Below are positions 20,603 through 30,462 of a stretch of DNA of 64,000 nucleotides, piece after piece; positions within the stretch are counted from its first letter, which is position 1, and each line of letters begins with the position of its first letter. The stretch covers positions 2,418,001 through 2,482,000 of the forward strand of contig NC_021287.1 in assembly GCF_000402035.1 (NCBI RefSeq). The letters are read 5' to 3'. A program made the position numbers and the translations under genes. The notes below the pieces were generated by a model. It was not told the DNA's origin, searched no databases, and saw only the letters and a list, made by a program, of their open reading frames with translations. Source of the stretch: Caballeronia insecticola. GTDB taxonomy: Bacteria > Pseudomonadota > Gammaproteobacteria > Burkholderiales > Burkholderiaceae.

Positions 20603-21634
20603 TTACTGATCGAGCGCGCGAATTTCGACGCCGTTCGTGTTGATTTCGATGCGTCGGTTCTGCGCGCGTCCGGCAACCGTGGCATTGGTAGCCACCGGCG
20701 ACGCAGGACCGAAGCCATGCACTTCGTACTGTTCGGCACGCAGACCATGCGACGTCAGATAGTTCTGAGTCGAAACGGCACGCGCTTGGGACAGGCGTTG
20801 GTTACAGCTGCGAACCGTTCACGGCATCCGTCGAGGTCGACGAGAGACGTCCTGCGGCGACGTTGGTGATCGTGCGCTCATTGCCCGCCGAGCCGATGCT
20901 GAGCGTACCGACCGGCGAACTACCCGCGAACGAGTAGTTCGTACCGGCGATAGTCGCGCCCGCGGTACCCACGGCGGCCGACGAGATCGAGTTCGAACCC
21001 AACGCGATGTCGTTTGCGTTGTTCGCAACCGCACCCGTACCGATCGCAACCGAATCCACGCCCGTTGCCGTCGAATCTACACCCGTGCTGTTCGCATGGA
21101 AGTACTTCGTGCCCGTCGCATACCCACGTTGGTCAACTGAGAGTAGTTAACCGCGTCGGTCGCGTTCACGCCGGCCGCAAGATTGATGATCGATTGCGAA
21201 CTCATGTCAACGAAATTCAGCATCCTGATTCCGTTCACAGCTTTCAGCTCCACCATGCCGTTTGTGTAGCCGGTGACGCGCGCGGTACTGTTGCTAAAAC
21301 CTTGGCCGCCATTGGGATCAGCCGCGTTGTTAAGCGAGAACGCTTGCCCGGACTGACAAAGCATATTACCCACCGCACTGGTGGCGTACCCGATGCCTGT
21401 GCCGTTAACACCGATGCCAGGTGGGCACAACTGAAGACCACCATAGCCGAGGTTCGAAGTAGCCGCAAATGCGCCGTTCGAAAGTGCTAGCGCCCCTCCG
21501 CCCGCACCGAATGCCGCCAAGAGCAGAACCGTGGATCTCGCGGACTTGCCCTTCCCGCGCCCCTTCGCTTCCTCCGAAGCGGCTACCCACGTTCCCGTTG
21601 ATTCATTCCAAACGGAACGGTAAGTCTTGTTCAT
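20603..21634 (-). pseudogene. Broken trimeric autotransporter adhesin joined to an OmpA-domain remnant
   Basis: The 5' part (21634-21125) encodes MNKTYRSVWNESTGTWVAAS, an extended signal-peptide region of type V autotransporters, then a head/stalk start ending DAVNYSQLTNVG. At about 21112-21124 the frame shifts; the next frame continues ATGTKYFHANSTGVDSTATG and SVAIGTGAVANNANDIALGS, then DAVNGSQL. There (20803-20805) it meets a stop, and one base later a third frame reads NQRLSQARAVSTQNYLTSHG to ALDQ with stop at 20603, the C-terminal half of an OmpA-family peptidoglycan-binding domain. The YadA membrane anchor and the OmpA N-terminus are absent. Two frame breaks and a missing middle mean no functional adhesin; a 185-residue truncated product could still be made. 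Collapse of repeats in assembly is an alternative. Confidence 0.82.
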
Positions 21635-22066
21635 CGTTAATCCTTAAAACAGAAAAAACTCTAAAAATTTACGCAGATGCGCAACTTGTAAATCGATGTC
21701 GCAGACCATTCTTCTAGCGCGCGAAGGAACGACAACAAGCCTGACTGGCCAGTGTCATTTCGTTTGCTATGAATTCCTAAATATTAGATCGCAGACAATC
21801 CGGCCCTCACTCAGACGATATATGTGGGAAAAGCATACCTACATATCAAGAGTCCTAAATGTCCTTCTACCTGAAGAACATTATTGATAGCGCGGACGCC
21901 GAATATCGGGCTAAAAATATCGCAGCGCGATGGTTGCGACAATCAGCAGAAATTTAAATAGGAATAGGACGAAATTCGTGGGCGGATGGCATGCAAATGT
22001 CAATGCGTAACGCATTTCATTGAAAACTATCTTCGCTCTCGAGAATAGCCCGCTATGGACTTCTTA
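21635..22066. other. AT-rich gap between adhesin remnant and GT41 gene
   Basis: About 430 bases clearly richer in A+T than the rest of the window, which is typical of regions upstream of surface-protein genes and presumably held the adhesin promoter. No convincing gene, repeat or terminator is seen. Confidence 0.5.
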
Positions 22067-24607
22067 CTATTTACGTCGAGCACGGTTGGACCGGCGCGTC
22101 CTCGAGCGAACATCGCCTTGCGCTGTTGTGGAGCGTACCCATTCGCCATACATCGAGCGAAACGCCGTTTCGATCCCGCGAGCGAAGCGCGCGCCATCCA
22201 TCAGCGGCGAAGACTCCATTCTCGTGCGCAGTTCAGACCGAATACGCCGCAAGCGAGGCAGATCATTCGACAATTGCACCGTTTTCGTGACAAAGGACTC
22301 ATCTGAATCCCCTGCCAACTCCGACAACCCTAAGTTCGACAAAAGCGCGTAGCCGGCGCGTGCTGCTGGTGTCTCGCCTACCATGGTGGCAACGGGTACG
22401 CCCATCCAGAGCGCGTCGAGGCTCGTGGTGTGACCGTTATACGGGAAAGTGTCGAGCACGATGTCGATGTGCTGATACCTGTTCAGGTAGCGCTCTCGCG
22501 GCTGATAATCAACGAAATTGAGCCGCTCGGGAGCGATACCCCACGCCGCGAAGTGCGCAACGACGGCTTCGCGCGCCTCTCCATGACTCACCAGTAACAA
22601 GAGCGTCGACCCTTCAACCCGTGCCATCACCTGTGCCCAGAGGTCGAACGTGCGATTCGTAAGCTTGCACGGATTGTTCAAACAGCCGAAAGTAATGTGC
22701 CCGGCGCTATCGGCGGGCAACGGGCTAACTTCGTGAACTTGGGTCAGCGGGTCGTAGCACCAGAACGTGTCCGGAAGGCGAATGGATTGCTCGCTATACC
22801 GATTGTCCGCCTCGGGGGAACCCGGCGGATCAATCCACGGATCTGTTAGCCGATAACCAATGGCGTTACTGCCAGTCGTGCCTGGATAAGCCAACCACGC
22901 CACTTGCACTGGCGCCGGACGGTGCGCGAACATCATCTGGCGACCGTTCGCCATGTGCATAGTCAGATCGACGAGAACGTCGATGCGGTCTTCCTTGATC
23001 TGCTTCGCGAGTTTGTCGTCGCTCAGTGTGTGAACATCACGCCATACATCAGCCAGTGGCTGGATCTCCCGCGTCGCGTGGTCAGGCTTTGCGACGCTGG
23101 CGTAGCAATAGATCTCGAAAGCTTCGTGATCGTGGTTGCGTAACAGCGGCAACGTAAATAACGTCTGACAGTGGTGGCGAAAATCCGGCGAGACATAGCC
23201 GATGCGCAGCCGGCGCGAAAGACTGCGCTCATTCTCATACTTCATCGGCCCAGTGGCGTACGGCGCTTCGAAACGCGCGGCAAAGCGCTTGCTCTCTTCC
23301 AGCACTTCAAGCCCCGTCGAACTGACGAACGTAAGCGCATACGCCAGATTCGAATGACCAACCAGACAGTCCGGGTCAAGTTCGGAGGCACGTCGGTAGC
23401 AGTCCAATGCCTCCGAAATATCGCCCGAGTTCTTTGCGAGCAAAGCGTTACCGAGACCTATGTGAGCCGGCGTCCAGCGCGGCTTCAATTCGACAGCGCG
23501 CCGATGGAACTTCTCAGACTCGTCGTGCCTGCGCAAAGACTTGAGCAGCAAGCCCAGGTTATATACGGCGGCCCAATGACTTGGATCGACCTCGAGCACG
23601 GAGCGGAGGTGACGTTCTCCTTCGTCGAGACGCCCGACGTCGATCAAAAGACTGCCGAGGTTTACGTGCGCGGGCACGAACTCGGGGTCCAGTTCCAAGG
23701 CGCGGCGCAGAACCGACTCGGCCTCTTCGAAATGCTTGCGCTCCGCGAGCAGTGCGCCAAGGGTGCTTGCATCGCCCAAGTTGTTGGGAGACAAGGCTAC
23801 AGATCGCCGAAATTCCTCGATTGCCTCTTCGGCACGCCCGAGACGCGACAACAAGTTGGCCAGCCCTTCACTCGCACCGGCAAATTCAGGGTCGACGGAC
23901 AGCGCGAAGCGCAGAGTCGCCTCCGCTTCCTCAAAACGCCTTCTTTCGACCAAAAGCAAGCCGAGATTGCACGACGCCTCCGGAAACCTGGGCGTGATTT
24001 CCAGCGCGCGACGAAATGCCGCCTCGGCTTCATCGCTCGAGCCGCGTTCCGCGAGTACCGCGCCGAGGCTGTTATGCGCCTCCGCCCATGCCGGACGCAG
24101 TTCGGCGGCACGGCGAAGTTCGACTTCAGCCTCGGCCGAGCGGCCCACACGCGCGAGTAGCTTGCCAAGGTTGAAGCGAATATCGGCCGCGTCGGGCTTC
24201 AACTCGATCACCCGGCGATATGCCGCTTCGGCATCGCCGAATTTCCGTTGTTCGTCGAAGACGCGCGCCAGGTTGAGGTGCGCATGGAAGAGCCTCGGCT
24301 CAAGCGCGATTGCTCGCCGCAGAACGATTTCCGCTTCCTCATAACGCTTCTGCGCTTTCAGCGCCAGCCCCAGATCCGCTTGGCCCTGCGCGCTCGCGTC
24401 ACTCGAAAGCGAGACCTTGATCAGTGACTCGGCCTTGACAGGATCGCCGCCCAGCAGATGTATCACCCCCAGAAGGTGATTTGCTCCGGAATGCGCCGGC
24501 GCCTGCCTCAGAATCTCGTCGCAGCGCGCCGCAGCGTGCGCGCTGTTACCGGCGCGAAAACTCGCCAGAGCGGATTCAAAAGGGTCGGCCTTAGCCTGTA
24601 CGGTCAT
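22067..24607 (-). CDS. TPR protein with GT41 (OGT/SPINDLY-type) glycosyltransferase domain
   Basis: 846 residues. The N-terminal ~430 residues are about eleven tandem tetratricopeptide repeats (for example AQGQADLGLALKAQKRYEEA and FHAHLNLARVFDEQRKFGDA). The C-terminal ~400 form the O-GlcNAc-transferase-like catalytic region: RIGYVSPDFRHHCQTLFTLP, VQVAWLAYPGTTGSNAIGYR, FGCLNNPCKLTNRTFDLWAQ and IVLDTFPYNGHTTSLDALWM, each canonical for GT41. Bacterial GT41 enzymes include HMW1C-type adhesin glycosyltransferases, though HMW1C lacks long TPR arrays. I chose the ATG at 24607 (AGGA at 8 bases); a GTG two codons earlier is less well placed. It lies upstream of the adhesin remnant on the same strand. 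Confidence 0.9.
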   Translation of the reverse strand: MTVQAKADPFESALASFRAGNSAHAAARCDEILRQAPAHSGANHLLGVIHLLGGDPVKAESLIKVSLSSDASAQGQADLGLALKAQKRYEEAEIVLRRAIALEPRLFHAHLNLARVFDEQRKFGDAEAAYRRVIELKPDAADIRFNLGKLLARVGRSAEAEVELRRAAELRPAWAEAHNSLGAVLAERGSSDEAEAAFRRALEITPRFPEASCNLGLLLVERRRFEEAEATLRFALSVDPEFAGASEGLANLLSRLGRAEEAIEEFRRSVALSPNNLGDASTLGALLAERKHFEEAESVLRRALELDPEFVPAHVNLGSLLIDVGRLDEGERHLRSVLEVDPSHWAAVYNLGLLLKSLRRHDESEKFHRRAVELKPRWTPAHIGLGNALLAKNSGDISEALDCYRRASELDPDCLVGHSNLAYALTFVSSTGLEVLEESKRFAARFEAPYATGPMKYENERSLSRRLRIGYVSPDFRHHCQTLFTLPLLRNHDHEAFEIYCYASVAKPDHATREIQPLADVWRDVHTLSDDKLAKQIKEDRIDVLVDLTMHMANGRQMMFAHRPAPVQVAWLAYPGTTGSNAIGYRLTDPWIDPPGSPEADNRYSEQSIRLPDTFWCYDPLTQVHEVSPLPADSAGHITFGCLNNPCKLTNRTFDLWAQVMARVEGSTLLLLVSHGEAREAVVAHFAAWGIAPERLNFVDYQPRERYLNRYQHIDIVLDTFPYNGHTTSLDALWMGVPVATMVGETPAARAGYALLSNLGLSELAGDSDESFVTKTVQLSNDLPRLRRIRSELRTRMESSPLMDGARFARGIETAFRSMYGEWVRSTTAQGDVRSRTRRSNRARRK

Positions 24608-24926
24608 CTGCACTGTCCTGCTTCCTCTATCGATGTGGATTGGGCGGCCGCTTCACGGGCCCGAGCGCCAGCGCAACGCAAGTCGCATCGGCAAATGCAA
24701 TGGTAGGAAGCAGAATCTGTCACCGCTATGGAAGTAGTCCTAATTTGATGCCTAGAAAGCAACATTTTCTGAGAAAACCGGGATTTCTCAGGATGCCTTC
24801 ATACTGTTAAAAGTCCGGCTCGCATCCCACCCCGTTCTTTTACAAAATGACGATGCAAAAAAAGCGCGGCGGAAAAATCCGCCGCGCTCTTTACTTCGCA
24901 ACCCGAATCAGAGTCGGGGAGGCATC
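24608..24926. other. Gap between GT41 gene and maeB
   Basis: About 320 bases. It presumably holds the GT41 promoter and includes the maeB terminator at 24863-24888. The middle part is AT-rich, with no gene visible. Confidence 0.5.
24863..24888 (-). terminator. Terminator of maeB
   Basis: A perfect 11-bp stem (24863-24873 and 24878-24888) with an AAAA loop. On the minus strand it is followed by six T, so it ends maeB transcripts. Confidence 0.85.
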
Positions 24927-27221
24927 TTACCGTGCCGCCGACGCATCCGCCACTAGCAGCGCCGTCATATTGACAATACGTCGCACTGTTGCCGATGCGG
25001 TGAGCACATGCACCGGCTGCGCCGCGCCAAGCAAGATCGGCCCGATGGCAATGTTGTTGCCCGCCGCCGTCTTCAGCAGGTTGTACGAAATATTGGCAGC
25101 ATCGATGTTCGGCAGAATTAACAAATTGGCATCGCCCTCGAGCGTCGATTCGGGCAGCACGTCCTTGCGCAGACGAGCATCGAGCGCGACGTCGCCGTGC
25201 ATTTCGCCATCGACTTCGAGATCGGGCGCGCGCTCCTTGAGGATTGCGAGCACGTCGCGCATCTTCTGGGCGCTCGGCGCGTGGCTCGTGCCGAAGTTCG
25301 AGTGCGACAAAAGCGCAATCTTCGGCATGATGCCGAAACGCTTCACCTCTTCGGCGGCCATGATCGTGATTTCGGCGAGCTGCTCGGGCGTCGGGTCCAC
25401 GTTCACGTGCGTATCGACGATGAAAATCTGCCGGCCCGGCAGCACCAGCGCGTTCATCGCCGCGTACACCTTCTGACCTTCCTTCTTGCCGATCACCTGG
25501 TCGATGAAGTGCAAATGGCGATGCGTCGTGCTCACCGTGCCGCAGATCATGCCGTCCGCTTCGCCCTTCTTGACGAGCATCGCGCCGATCAGCGTCGTGC
25601 GGCGGCGCATTTCGAGCTTGGCCATCTGCTCGCTGATGCCCTTGCGCGCCATCATCTTGTAGTACGTCTGCCAGAAGTCGCGGTAACGCTCGTCGTGATC
25701 CGTGTCAACCACCGAGAAGTCGGTGCCCGGAGTGAGACGCAGCCCGAACTTCTGGATGCGCTGCTCGATCACCGCCGGCCGGCCGATGAGAATCGGCCGC
25801 GCGATCTTTTCATCGACGGCGATCTGCACCGCGCGCAGCACGCGCTCTTCCTCGCCCTCGGCAAACACGATGCGCTTCTTCTCCGGCTCAACGCTGCGCG
25901 CGAGCTGGAACACGGGCTTCATCGTGGTGCCGCTGTGATAGACGAATTGTTGCAAGTGCTGCTCGTAGGCATCCATGTCCTCGATCGGACGCGTGGCCAC
26001 GCCGCAGTCCATCGCGGCCTTCGCCACGGCCGGCGCGATCTTCACGATGAGACGCGGATCGAACGGCTTCGGAATCAGATACTCCGGACCGAACGACAGA
26101 TCCTGAATGCCATATGCCGTCGCGACGATATCGCTCTGTTCCTGACGCGCCAGTTCCGCGATCGCGTTCACGGCCGCGATTTCCATTTCCTTCGTGATGA
26201 CGGTCGCGCCCACGTCCAGCGCGCCGCGGAAGATAAACGGAAAGCACAGAACGTTGTTGACCTGATTCGGGTAATCGGTGCGGCCCGTCGCGAGCACGGC
26301 GTCCGGGCGCACTTCGAGCGCCAGTTCCGGCAGGATTTCCGGCGTCGGGTTGGCGAGCGCGAGAATCAGCGGCTTCGCGGCCATCTGCTTGACCATGTCC
26401 TGCTTGAGCACGCCGCCCGCCGACAGTCCGAGGAACACGTCCGCCCCTTCCATCACTTCGGCGAGCGTGCGGGCGCTGGTTTCGCGAGCGAACAGTTCCT
26501 TGTCCGGGTCCATGAGTTCGACGCGGCCCTTGTAGACCACGCCGGCCAAGTCCGTCACGAAGATGTTCTCGCGCTTCATGCCGAGATCGACCAGCAGATT
26601 CAGGCACGCGAGTGCCGCCGCGCCTGCGCCCGACGCGACGAGCTTCACTTCGCCGATGTCCTTGCCGACCACCTTGAGACCGTTGGTGACCGCCGCCGCG
26701 ACGACAATGGCCGTGCCGTGCTGATCGTCGTGGAAGACGGGAATCTTCATGCGCTTGCGGCATTCGCGCTCGACGATAAAGCAGTCCGGCGCCTTGATGT
26801 CTTCCAGATTGATGCCGCCGAACGTAGGTTCGAGCGCGGCGATCACATCGACCAGTTTGTGCGGATCGCTTTCGTTCAACTCGATATCGAACACGTCGAT
26901 GCCGGCGAACTTCTTGAAGAGCACCGCTTTGCCTTCCATCACCGGCTTGGACGCGAGCGGACCGATGTTGCCCAGGCCGAGCACCGCCGTGCCGTTCGAC
27001 ACGACGCCCACGAGATTGCTGCGCGCGGTGAAGCGCGCGGCGTTCAGCGGATCCTCGACGATCGCTTCACATGCGAACGCGACGCCCGGCGAGTAGGCGA
27101 GCGCGAGGTCGCGCTGGTTGATCATCTGCTTGGTCGGCGCGATCGCGATCTTCCCCGGCGTGGGGAATTCGTGATAATCGAGCGCGGCTTCGCGCAATTT
27201 CGTATTGGCGTCAGTCGTCAT
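24927..27221 (-). CDS. maeB: NADP-dependent malic enzyme fused to a phosphotransacetylase-like domain
   Basis: Decarboxylates malate to pyruvate with reduction of NADP. The 764-residue length fits the two-part MaeB type: residues 1-430 are the malic enzyme ([40 protein letters not shown], and the dinucleotide loop [18 protein letters not shown]), and residues 440-764 are a PTA-like regulatory region ([20 protein letters not shown] and [20 protein letters not shown]). The PTA part usually responds to acetyl-CoA and lacks its own activity. I chose the ATG at 27221; 19 upstream in-frame residues are unlike the family. It is monocistronic with a clear terminator. Confidence 0.96.
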   Translation of the reverse strand: MTTDANTKLREAALDYHEFPTPGKIAIAPTKQMINQRDLALAYSPGVAFACEAIVEDPLNAARFTARSNLVGVVSNGTAVLGLGNIGPLASKPVMEGKAVLFKKFAGIDVFDIELNESDPHKLVDVIAALEPTFGGINLEDIKAPDCFIVERECRKRMKIPVFHDDQHGTAIVVAAAVTNGLKVVGKDIGEVKLVASGAGAAALACLNLLVDLGMKRENIFVTDLAGVVYKGRVELMDPDKELFARETSARTLAEVMEGADVFLGLSAGGVLKQDMVKQMAAKPLILALANPTPEILPELALEVRPDAVLATGRTDYPNQVNNVLCFPFIFRGALDVGATVITKEMEIAAVNAIAELARQEQSDIVATAYGIQDLSFGPEYLIPKPFDPRLIVKIAPAVAKAAMDCGVATRPIEDMDAYEQHLQQFVYHSGTTMKPVFQLARSVEPEKKRIVFAEGEEERVLRAVQIAVDEKIARPILIGRPAVIEQRIQKFGLRLTPGTDFSVVDTDHDERYRDFWQTYYKMMARKGISEQMAKLEMRRRTTLIGAMLVKKGEADGMICGTVSTTHRHLHFIDQVIGKKEGQKVYAAMNALVLPGRQIFIVDTHVNVDPTPEQLAEITIMAAEEVKRFGIMPKIALLSHSNFGTSHAPSAQKMRDVLAILKERAPDLEVDGEMHGDVALDARLRKDVLPESTLEGDANLLILPNIDAANISYNLLKTAAGNNIAIGPILLGAAQPVHVLTASATVRRIVNMTALLVADASAAR

Positions 27222-27476
27222 AAGGCGGGCTAGCAGTGCGGGAATTAGAATGGAAGTTCGAACGCATTGTAGCGCCATTCAGAGGCAGTTTCGGACCGCG
27301 GCCCATGCATTTCGGCTACAGGTGCCGTGACTGGAAAACGCCTGATCGCGTGCTGGAGCAAGGCTCGCGGCGCATCGTCCGGTTTTTTCGAGATACGCGG
27401 CGGGTGCATTCGACTGTTTGGCCGGGTAGTTTCCCTGACATCTTGCAGCGCACAAAAACATCACCTTTCGCCGACG

Positions 27477-28475
27477 ATGCTTTCCGAGTTTTCACTGATC
27501 GACCGTTATTTTGCCCGCCGCGCGACGGCGCCCGCACCGCGTCATGACGACGAAGCCGCGCGGCCGCTCGGCATCGGCGACGACTGCGCACTCATCGCGC
27601 CGCCCGCCGGGCATCAGCTCGCCATCTCGACGGACATGCTGGTCGCCGGCCGCCACTTCTTCCCCGATGTCGATCCTTACGCGCTCGGGCACAAAGCGCT
27701 CGCGGTGAATCTGTCGGATCTCGCCGCGATGGGCGCGAAGCCGCACGCGTTCACGCTGGCGCTCGCGCTTCCTGACGTCGACGAAGCCTGGCTCTCCGCA
27801 TTCAGCGACGGCCTCTTCGCGCTCGCCGAACGCCACGACTGCGCGCTCGTCGGCGGCGATACGACGGGCGGGCCGCTCAATCTCTGCATCACCGTTTTCG
27901 GCGATGTGCCGCACGGCGCCGCCCTGCGCCGCGATGCCGCAGAGCCCGGCGACGACATCTGGGTCTCCGGCGCGCTCGGCGACGCACGCGCGGGCCTCGG
28001 CGCGCTTCGCGGCGAATGGCGCGCGCCCGATGACGCCACCGCCGCCAACTGGAAGCACGCGCTCGAGCGGCCCGAACCGCGCGTGGCGCTGGGCCTTGCG
28101 CTGCGCGGCGTCGCGCACGCGGCGCTCGATCTCTCCGATGGCCTCGCCGGCGACCTCATGCACATCCTGAGGCGCTCGGGCGTGAGCGCCGCCGTCGATG
28201 CCGACGCCGTGCCATGCTCCGACGCCGTCCGCGCGCTGCCCGGCACCGCGCGCCGCCAGTGCACGCTCGCCGGCGGCGACGATTACGAACTGTGCTTCAC
28301 CGCGCCGCCCGCGGCACGCGACGCGCTCGCCGATATTGCGATGCGCGTGAAAGTGCCGCTGACCCGCATCGGTACAATCGAATCCACGGGTGCGCCGCGC
28401 ATCGCCTGGCGCGATGCCTCGGGCGCCCCGCTCTCTTTGACGTTGCAAGGCTTCGACCACTTTCATGCAGACTGA
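27477..28475 (+). CDS. thiL: Thiamine-monophosphate kinase
   Basis: Phosphorylates thiamine monophosphate to the diphosphate cofactor. The 332-residue protein has the AIR-synthase-type fold with ARPLGIGDDCALIAPPAG and ISTDMLVAGRHFFP near the N-terminus, LAVNLSDLAAMGAKP, VGGDTTGGPLNLCITVFGDV and a late GGDDYELCF motif, all standard for ThiL. I chose the ATG at 27477 because the protein then begins MLSEFSLIDRYF, the normal ThiL start; 50 upstream in-frame codons look non-coding. It overlaps pgpA by 11 bases. Confidence 0.96.
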   Translation: MLSEFSLIDRYFARRATAPAPRHDDEAARPLGIGDDCALIAPPAGHQLAISTDMLVAGRHFFPDVDPYALGHKALAVNLSDLAAMGAKPHAFTLALALPDVDEAWLSAFSDGLFALAERHDCALVGGDTTGGPLNLCITVFGDVPHGAALRRDAAEPGDDIWVSGALGDARAGLGALRGEWRAPDDATAANWKHALERPEPRVALGLALRGVAHAALDLSDGLAGDLMHILRRSGVSAAVDADAVPCSDAVRALPGTARRQCTLAGGDDYELCFTAPPAARDALADIAMRVKVPLTRIGTIESTGAPRIAWRDASGAPLSLTLQGFDHFHAD

Positions 28476-29010
28476 CCCGACCCTTACGGGCGAACCGGAA
28501 CAACCGCGGGAACAACCACGCGCCGCGCCGCGCCGTGCAAGCGCGCGCTTCATGCTCACGCATCCGCTCCATATTCTTTCGCTCGGCTTCGGCAGCGGGC
28601 TCGCCCCGTTCGCGCCCGGCACTTTCGGCACGCTGTTCGCGTGGCTGTCGTTCGTCGTGTTCAATCCGCATCTGACGGTCGCCGAATGGGGCGCGCTGAT
28701 CGTCGTCGGTTTCGTCGCCGGATGCTGGTTCACCGGCTTCACCGCGAAGAAAATGGGCATCGCGGACCCGTCGCCGGTCGTGTGGGACGAGATCGTCGCG
28801 TTCTGGCTCGTGCTGCTGCTCGTCACGCCCGCGACCTTTACCGGCCAGTTGTGGGCGTTCATCGTGTTCCGCTTCTTCGATATGGTGAAGCCGCCGCCCA
28901 TCCGCTATTTCGACCGCCATTTGAAAGGTGGTTTCGGCATCATGTTCGACGATCTCGTCGCGGCATTTTTCACGCTGCTCGTCATTGCGCTGTGGCGCAT
29001 GACCGTCTGA
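28465..29010 (+). CDS. pgpA: Phosphatidylglycerophosphatase A
   Basis: Inner-membrane phosphatase that makes phosphatidylglycerol from its phosphate. The 181-residue product has a polar, Pro/Arg-rich N-terminus, then the PgpA core: GFGSGLAPFAPGTFGTLFAW, WDEIVAFWLVLLLVTP and FRFFDMVKPPPIRYFD, with several membrane segments. The start lies inside the end of thiL, so translation is probably coupled. The thiL-pgpA-pncC order is frequent in proteobacteria. The internal ATG at residue 30 (MLTHPLHIL) would give a more usual length and cannot be excluded. Confidence 0.95.
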   Translation: MQTDPTLTGEPEQPREQPRAAPRRASARFMLTHPLHILSLGFGSGLAPFAPGTFGTLFAWLSFVVFNPHLTVAEWGALIVVGFVAGCWFTGFTAKKMGIADPSPVVWDEIVAFWLVLLLVTPATFTGQLWAFIVFRFFDMVKPPPIRYFDRHLKGGFGIMFDDLVAAFFTLLVIALWRMTV

Positions 29011-29037
29011 CCTTTTCCTTCCATCGAGAGCACTGCC

Positions 29038-29538
29038 ATGTCAACCGACACCGTCGTTCACCAACTTGCGATTCGCGTCGGCAACAAGCTGCGCGACGAA
29101 CGGCTGATGCTCGCCACGGCCGAATCGTGCACGGGCGGCATGGTCGCGGCCGCGATCACGGATATTTCCGGCAGCAGCGCGTGGTTCGAGCGCGGCTTCG
29201 TCACCTATTCGAATCTGGCGAAGACGGAAATGATCGGCGTGCCTGCCACGCTCATCGAGCAGCACGGCGCGGTGAGCGAGCCGGTCGCGAAAGCCATGGC
29301 CGAAGGCGCGCTGCGCAACAGCCGCGCGCAGGTGTCGGTGTCGATCACGGGCGTCGCGGGCCCCGCCGGCGGCAGCGAGGCGAAGCCGGTGGGCACCGTG
29401 TGTATCGGCTGGAGCAACCGGCTGCATACCGGCGTCGAGACGCAACTGTTCAAGGGCGACCGCGAACAGGTGCGCACGCAGGCAGCGGCGCATGCGCTGC
29501 GCAAATTGCTGGAATTTCTGGAGCAGCGCGAGCGGTGA
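29038..29538 (+). CDS. pncC: Nicotinamide-nucleotide amidohydrolase (CinA C-terminal domain)
   Basis: Deamidates NMN to nicotinate mononucleotide in pyridine-nucleotide recycling. The 166-residue product is the stand-alone CinA C-terminal domain: LATAESCTGGMVAAAITDIS, WFERGFVTYSNLAKTEMIGV, then SITGVAGPAGGSEAKPVGTV. The N-terminal molybdopterin-type half of full CinA is absent, as is usual for PncC. It starts 27 bases after pgpA and converges on pyrF with a 19-base gap. Confidence 0.94.
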   Translation: MSTDTVVHQLAIRVGNKLRDERLMLATAESCTGGMVAAAITDISGSSAWFERGFVTYSNLAKTEMIGVPATLIEQHGAVSEPVAKAMAEGALRNSRAQVSVSITGVAGPAGGSEAKPVGTVCIGWSNRLHTGVETQLFKGDREQVRTQAAAHALRKLLEFLEQRER

Positions 29539-29557
29539 GCCCGCGCTGGTTACCGCA

Positions 29558-30370
29558 TCAACGATACTGATTGATCGAATCGCGCGTCTTCTGCGCGGCA
29601 GCGGCGGCGGCCTGGGCGTAATCGTCGTCCTTGCCCGCGTAGATGATCGCGCGCGACGAGTTGATCAGCATGCCCGCGCCGTTCGCGGTGCGCCCGGCGC
29701 GCACGGTCGCCTCGACATCGCCGCCTTGCGCGCCGATGCCCGGAATCAGCAACGGCATATCCCCGACGATACCGCGCACCGTTTCGATTTCCTTCGGAAA
29801 CGTCGCGCCGACCACGAGCCCGAGTTGCCCGCTCGCGTTCCACTTCTGCGCCGCGAGTTGTGCGACGACCTGATACAGCGGCTTGCCGTCGGTCGTCAGG
29901 AATTGCAGATCCGAGCCGCCCGGGTTCGACGTGCGGCACAGCACGATCACGCCGCGGCCTTCATGCGCGAGATACGGCTCGATCGAATCGAAGCCCATGT
30001 ACGGGTTGACCGTCACCGCGTCGGCTTGATAGCGCTCGAACGCTTCCTTCGCGTATTGCTCGGCGGTGCTGCCGATATCGCCGCGCTTCGCGTCGAGAAT
30101 CACCGGCAAGCCCGGATACGTCTCGTGGATGTGCGCGATCAGCGCCTCCAGTTGATCTTCGGCGCGGTGCGCCGCGAAGTACGCGATCTGCGGCTTGAAT
30201 GACGACGCATACGGCGCGGTCGCATCGACGATGGTCTTGCAGAACTCGAAGATCGCGTCCGCCCGGCCGTTGAGCGCGCCGGGAAATTTCGACGGCTCCG
30301 GGTCGAGGCCGACGCACAGCAGCGATTGAGTGCGCGACCACCCGGCGTTGAGGGTCTGGATGAAGGACAT
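29558..30370 (-). CDS. pyrF: Orotidine 5'-phosphate decarboxylase (type 2)
   Basis: Last step of UMP synthesis. The 270-residue length and motifs fit the type-2 group: [13 protein letters not shown] near the N-terminus, the catalytic segment [18 protein letters not shown] (the Asp/Lys/Asp charge network, near residue 92), and [16 protein letters not shown]. The C-terminus has the phosphate-binding loop region [17 protein letters not shown] and then [10 protein letters not shown]. It is convergent with pncC and appears to be monocistronic. Confidence 0.97.
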   Translation of the reverse strand: MSFIQTLNAGWSRTQSLLCVGLDPEPSKFPGALNGRADAIFEFCKTIVDATAPYASSFKPQIAYFAAHRAEDQLEALIAHIHETYPGLPVILDAKRGDIGSTAEQYAKEAFERYQADAVTVNPYMGFDSIEPYLAHEGRGVIVLCRTSNPGGSDLQFLTTDGKPLYQVVAQLAAQKWNASGQLGLVVGATFPKEIETVRGIVGDMPLLIPGIGAQGGDVEATVRAGRTANGAGMLINSSRAIIYAGKDDDYAQAAAAAAQKTRDSINQYR

Positions 30371-30462
30371 GGGGAAGTCAGTATGAAAACGTCGATGGCA
30401 CGCATTTTAACGTGCGCGGCATCGTGTCCTTCGCCGGGTTCTTCGCTGCCGCTTTTGCCGGG

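Noticed and set aside
21112-21124. Programmed frameshift in the adhesin gene
   Set aside because: There is no slippery sequence, and the second break removes whole domains; decay or misassembly is simpler.
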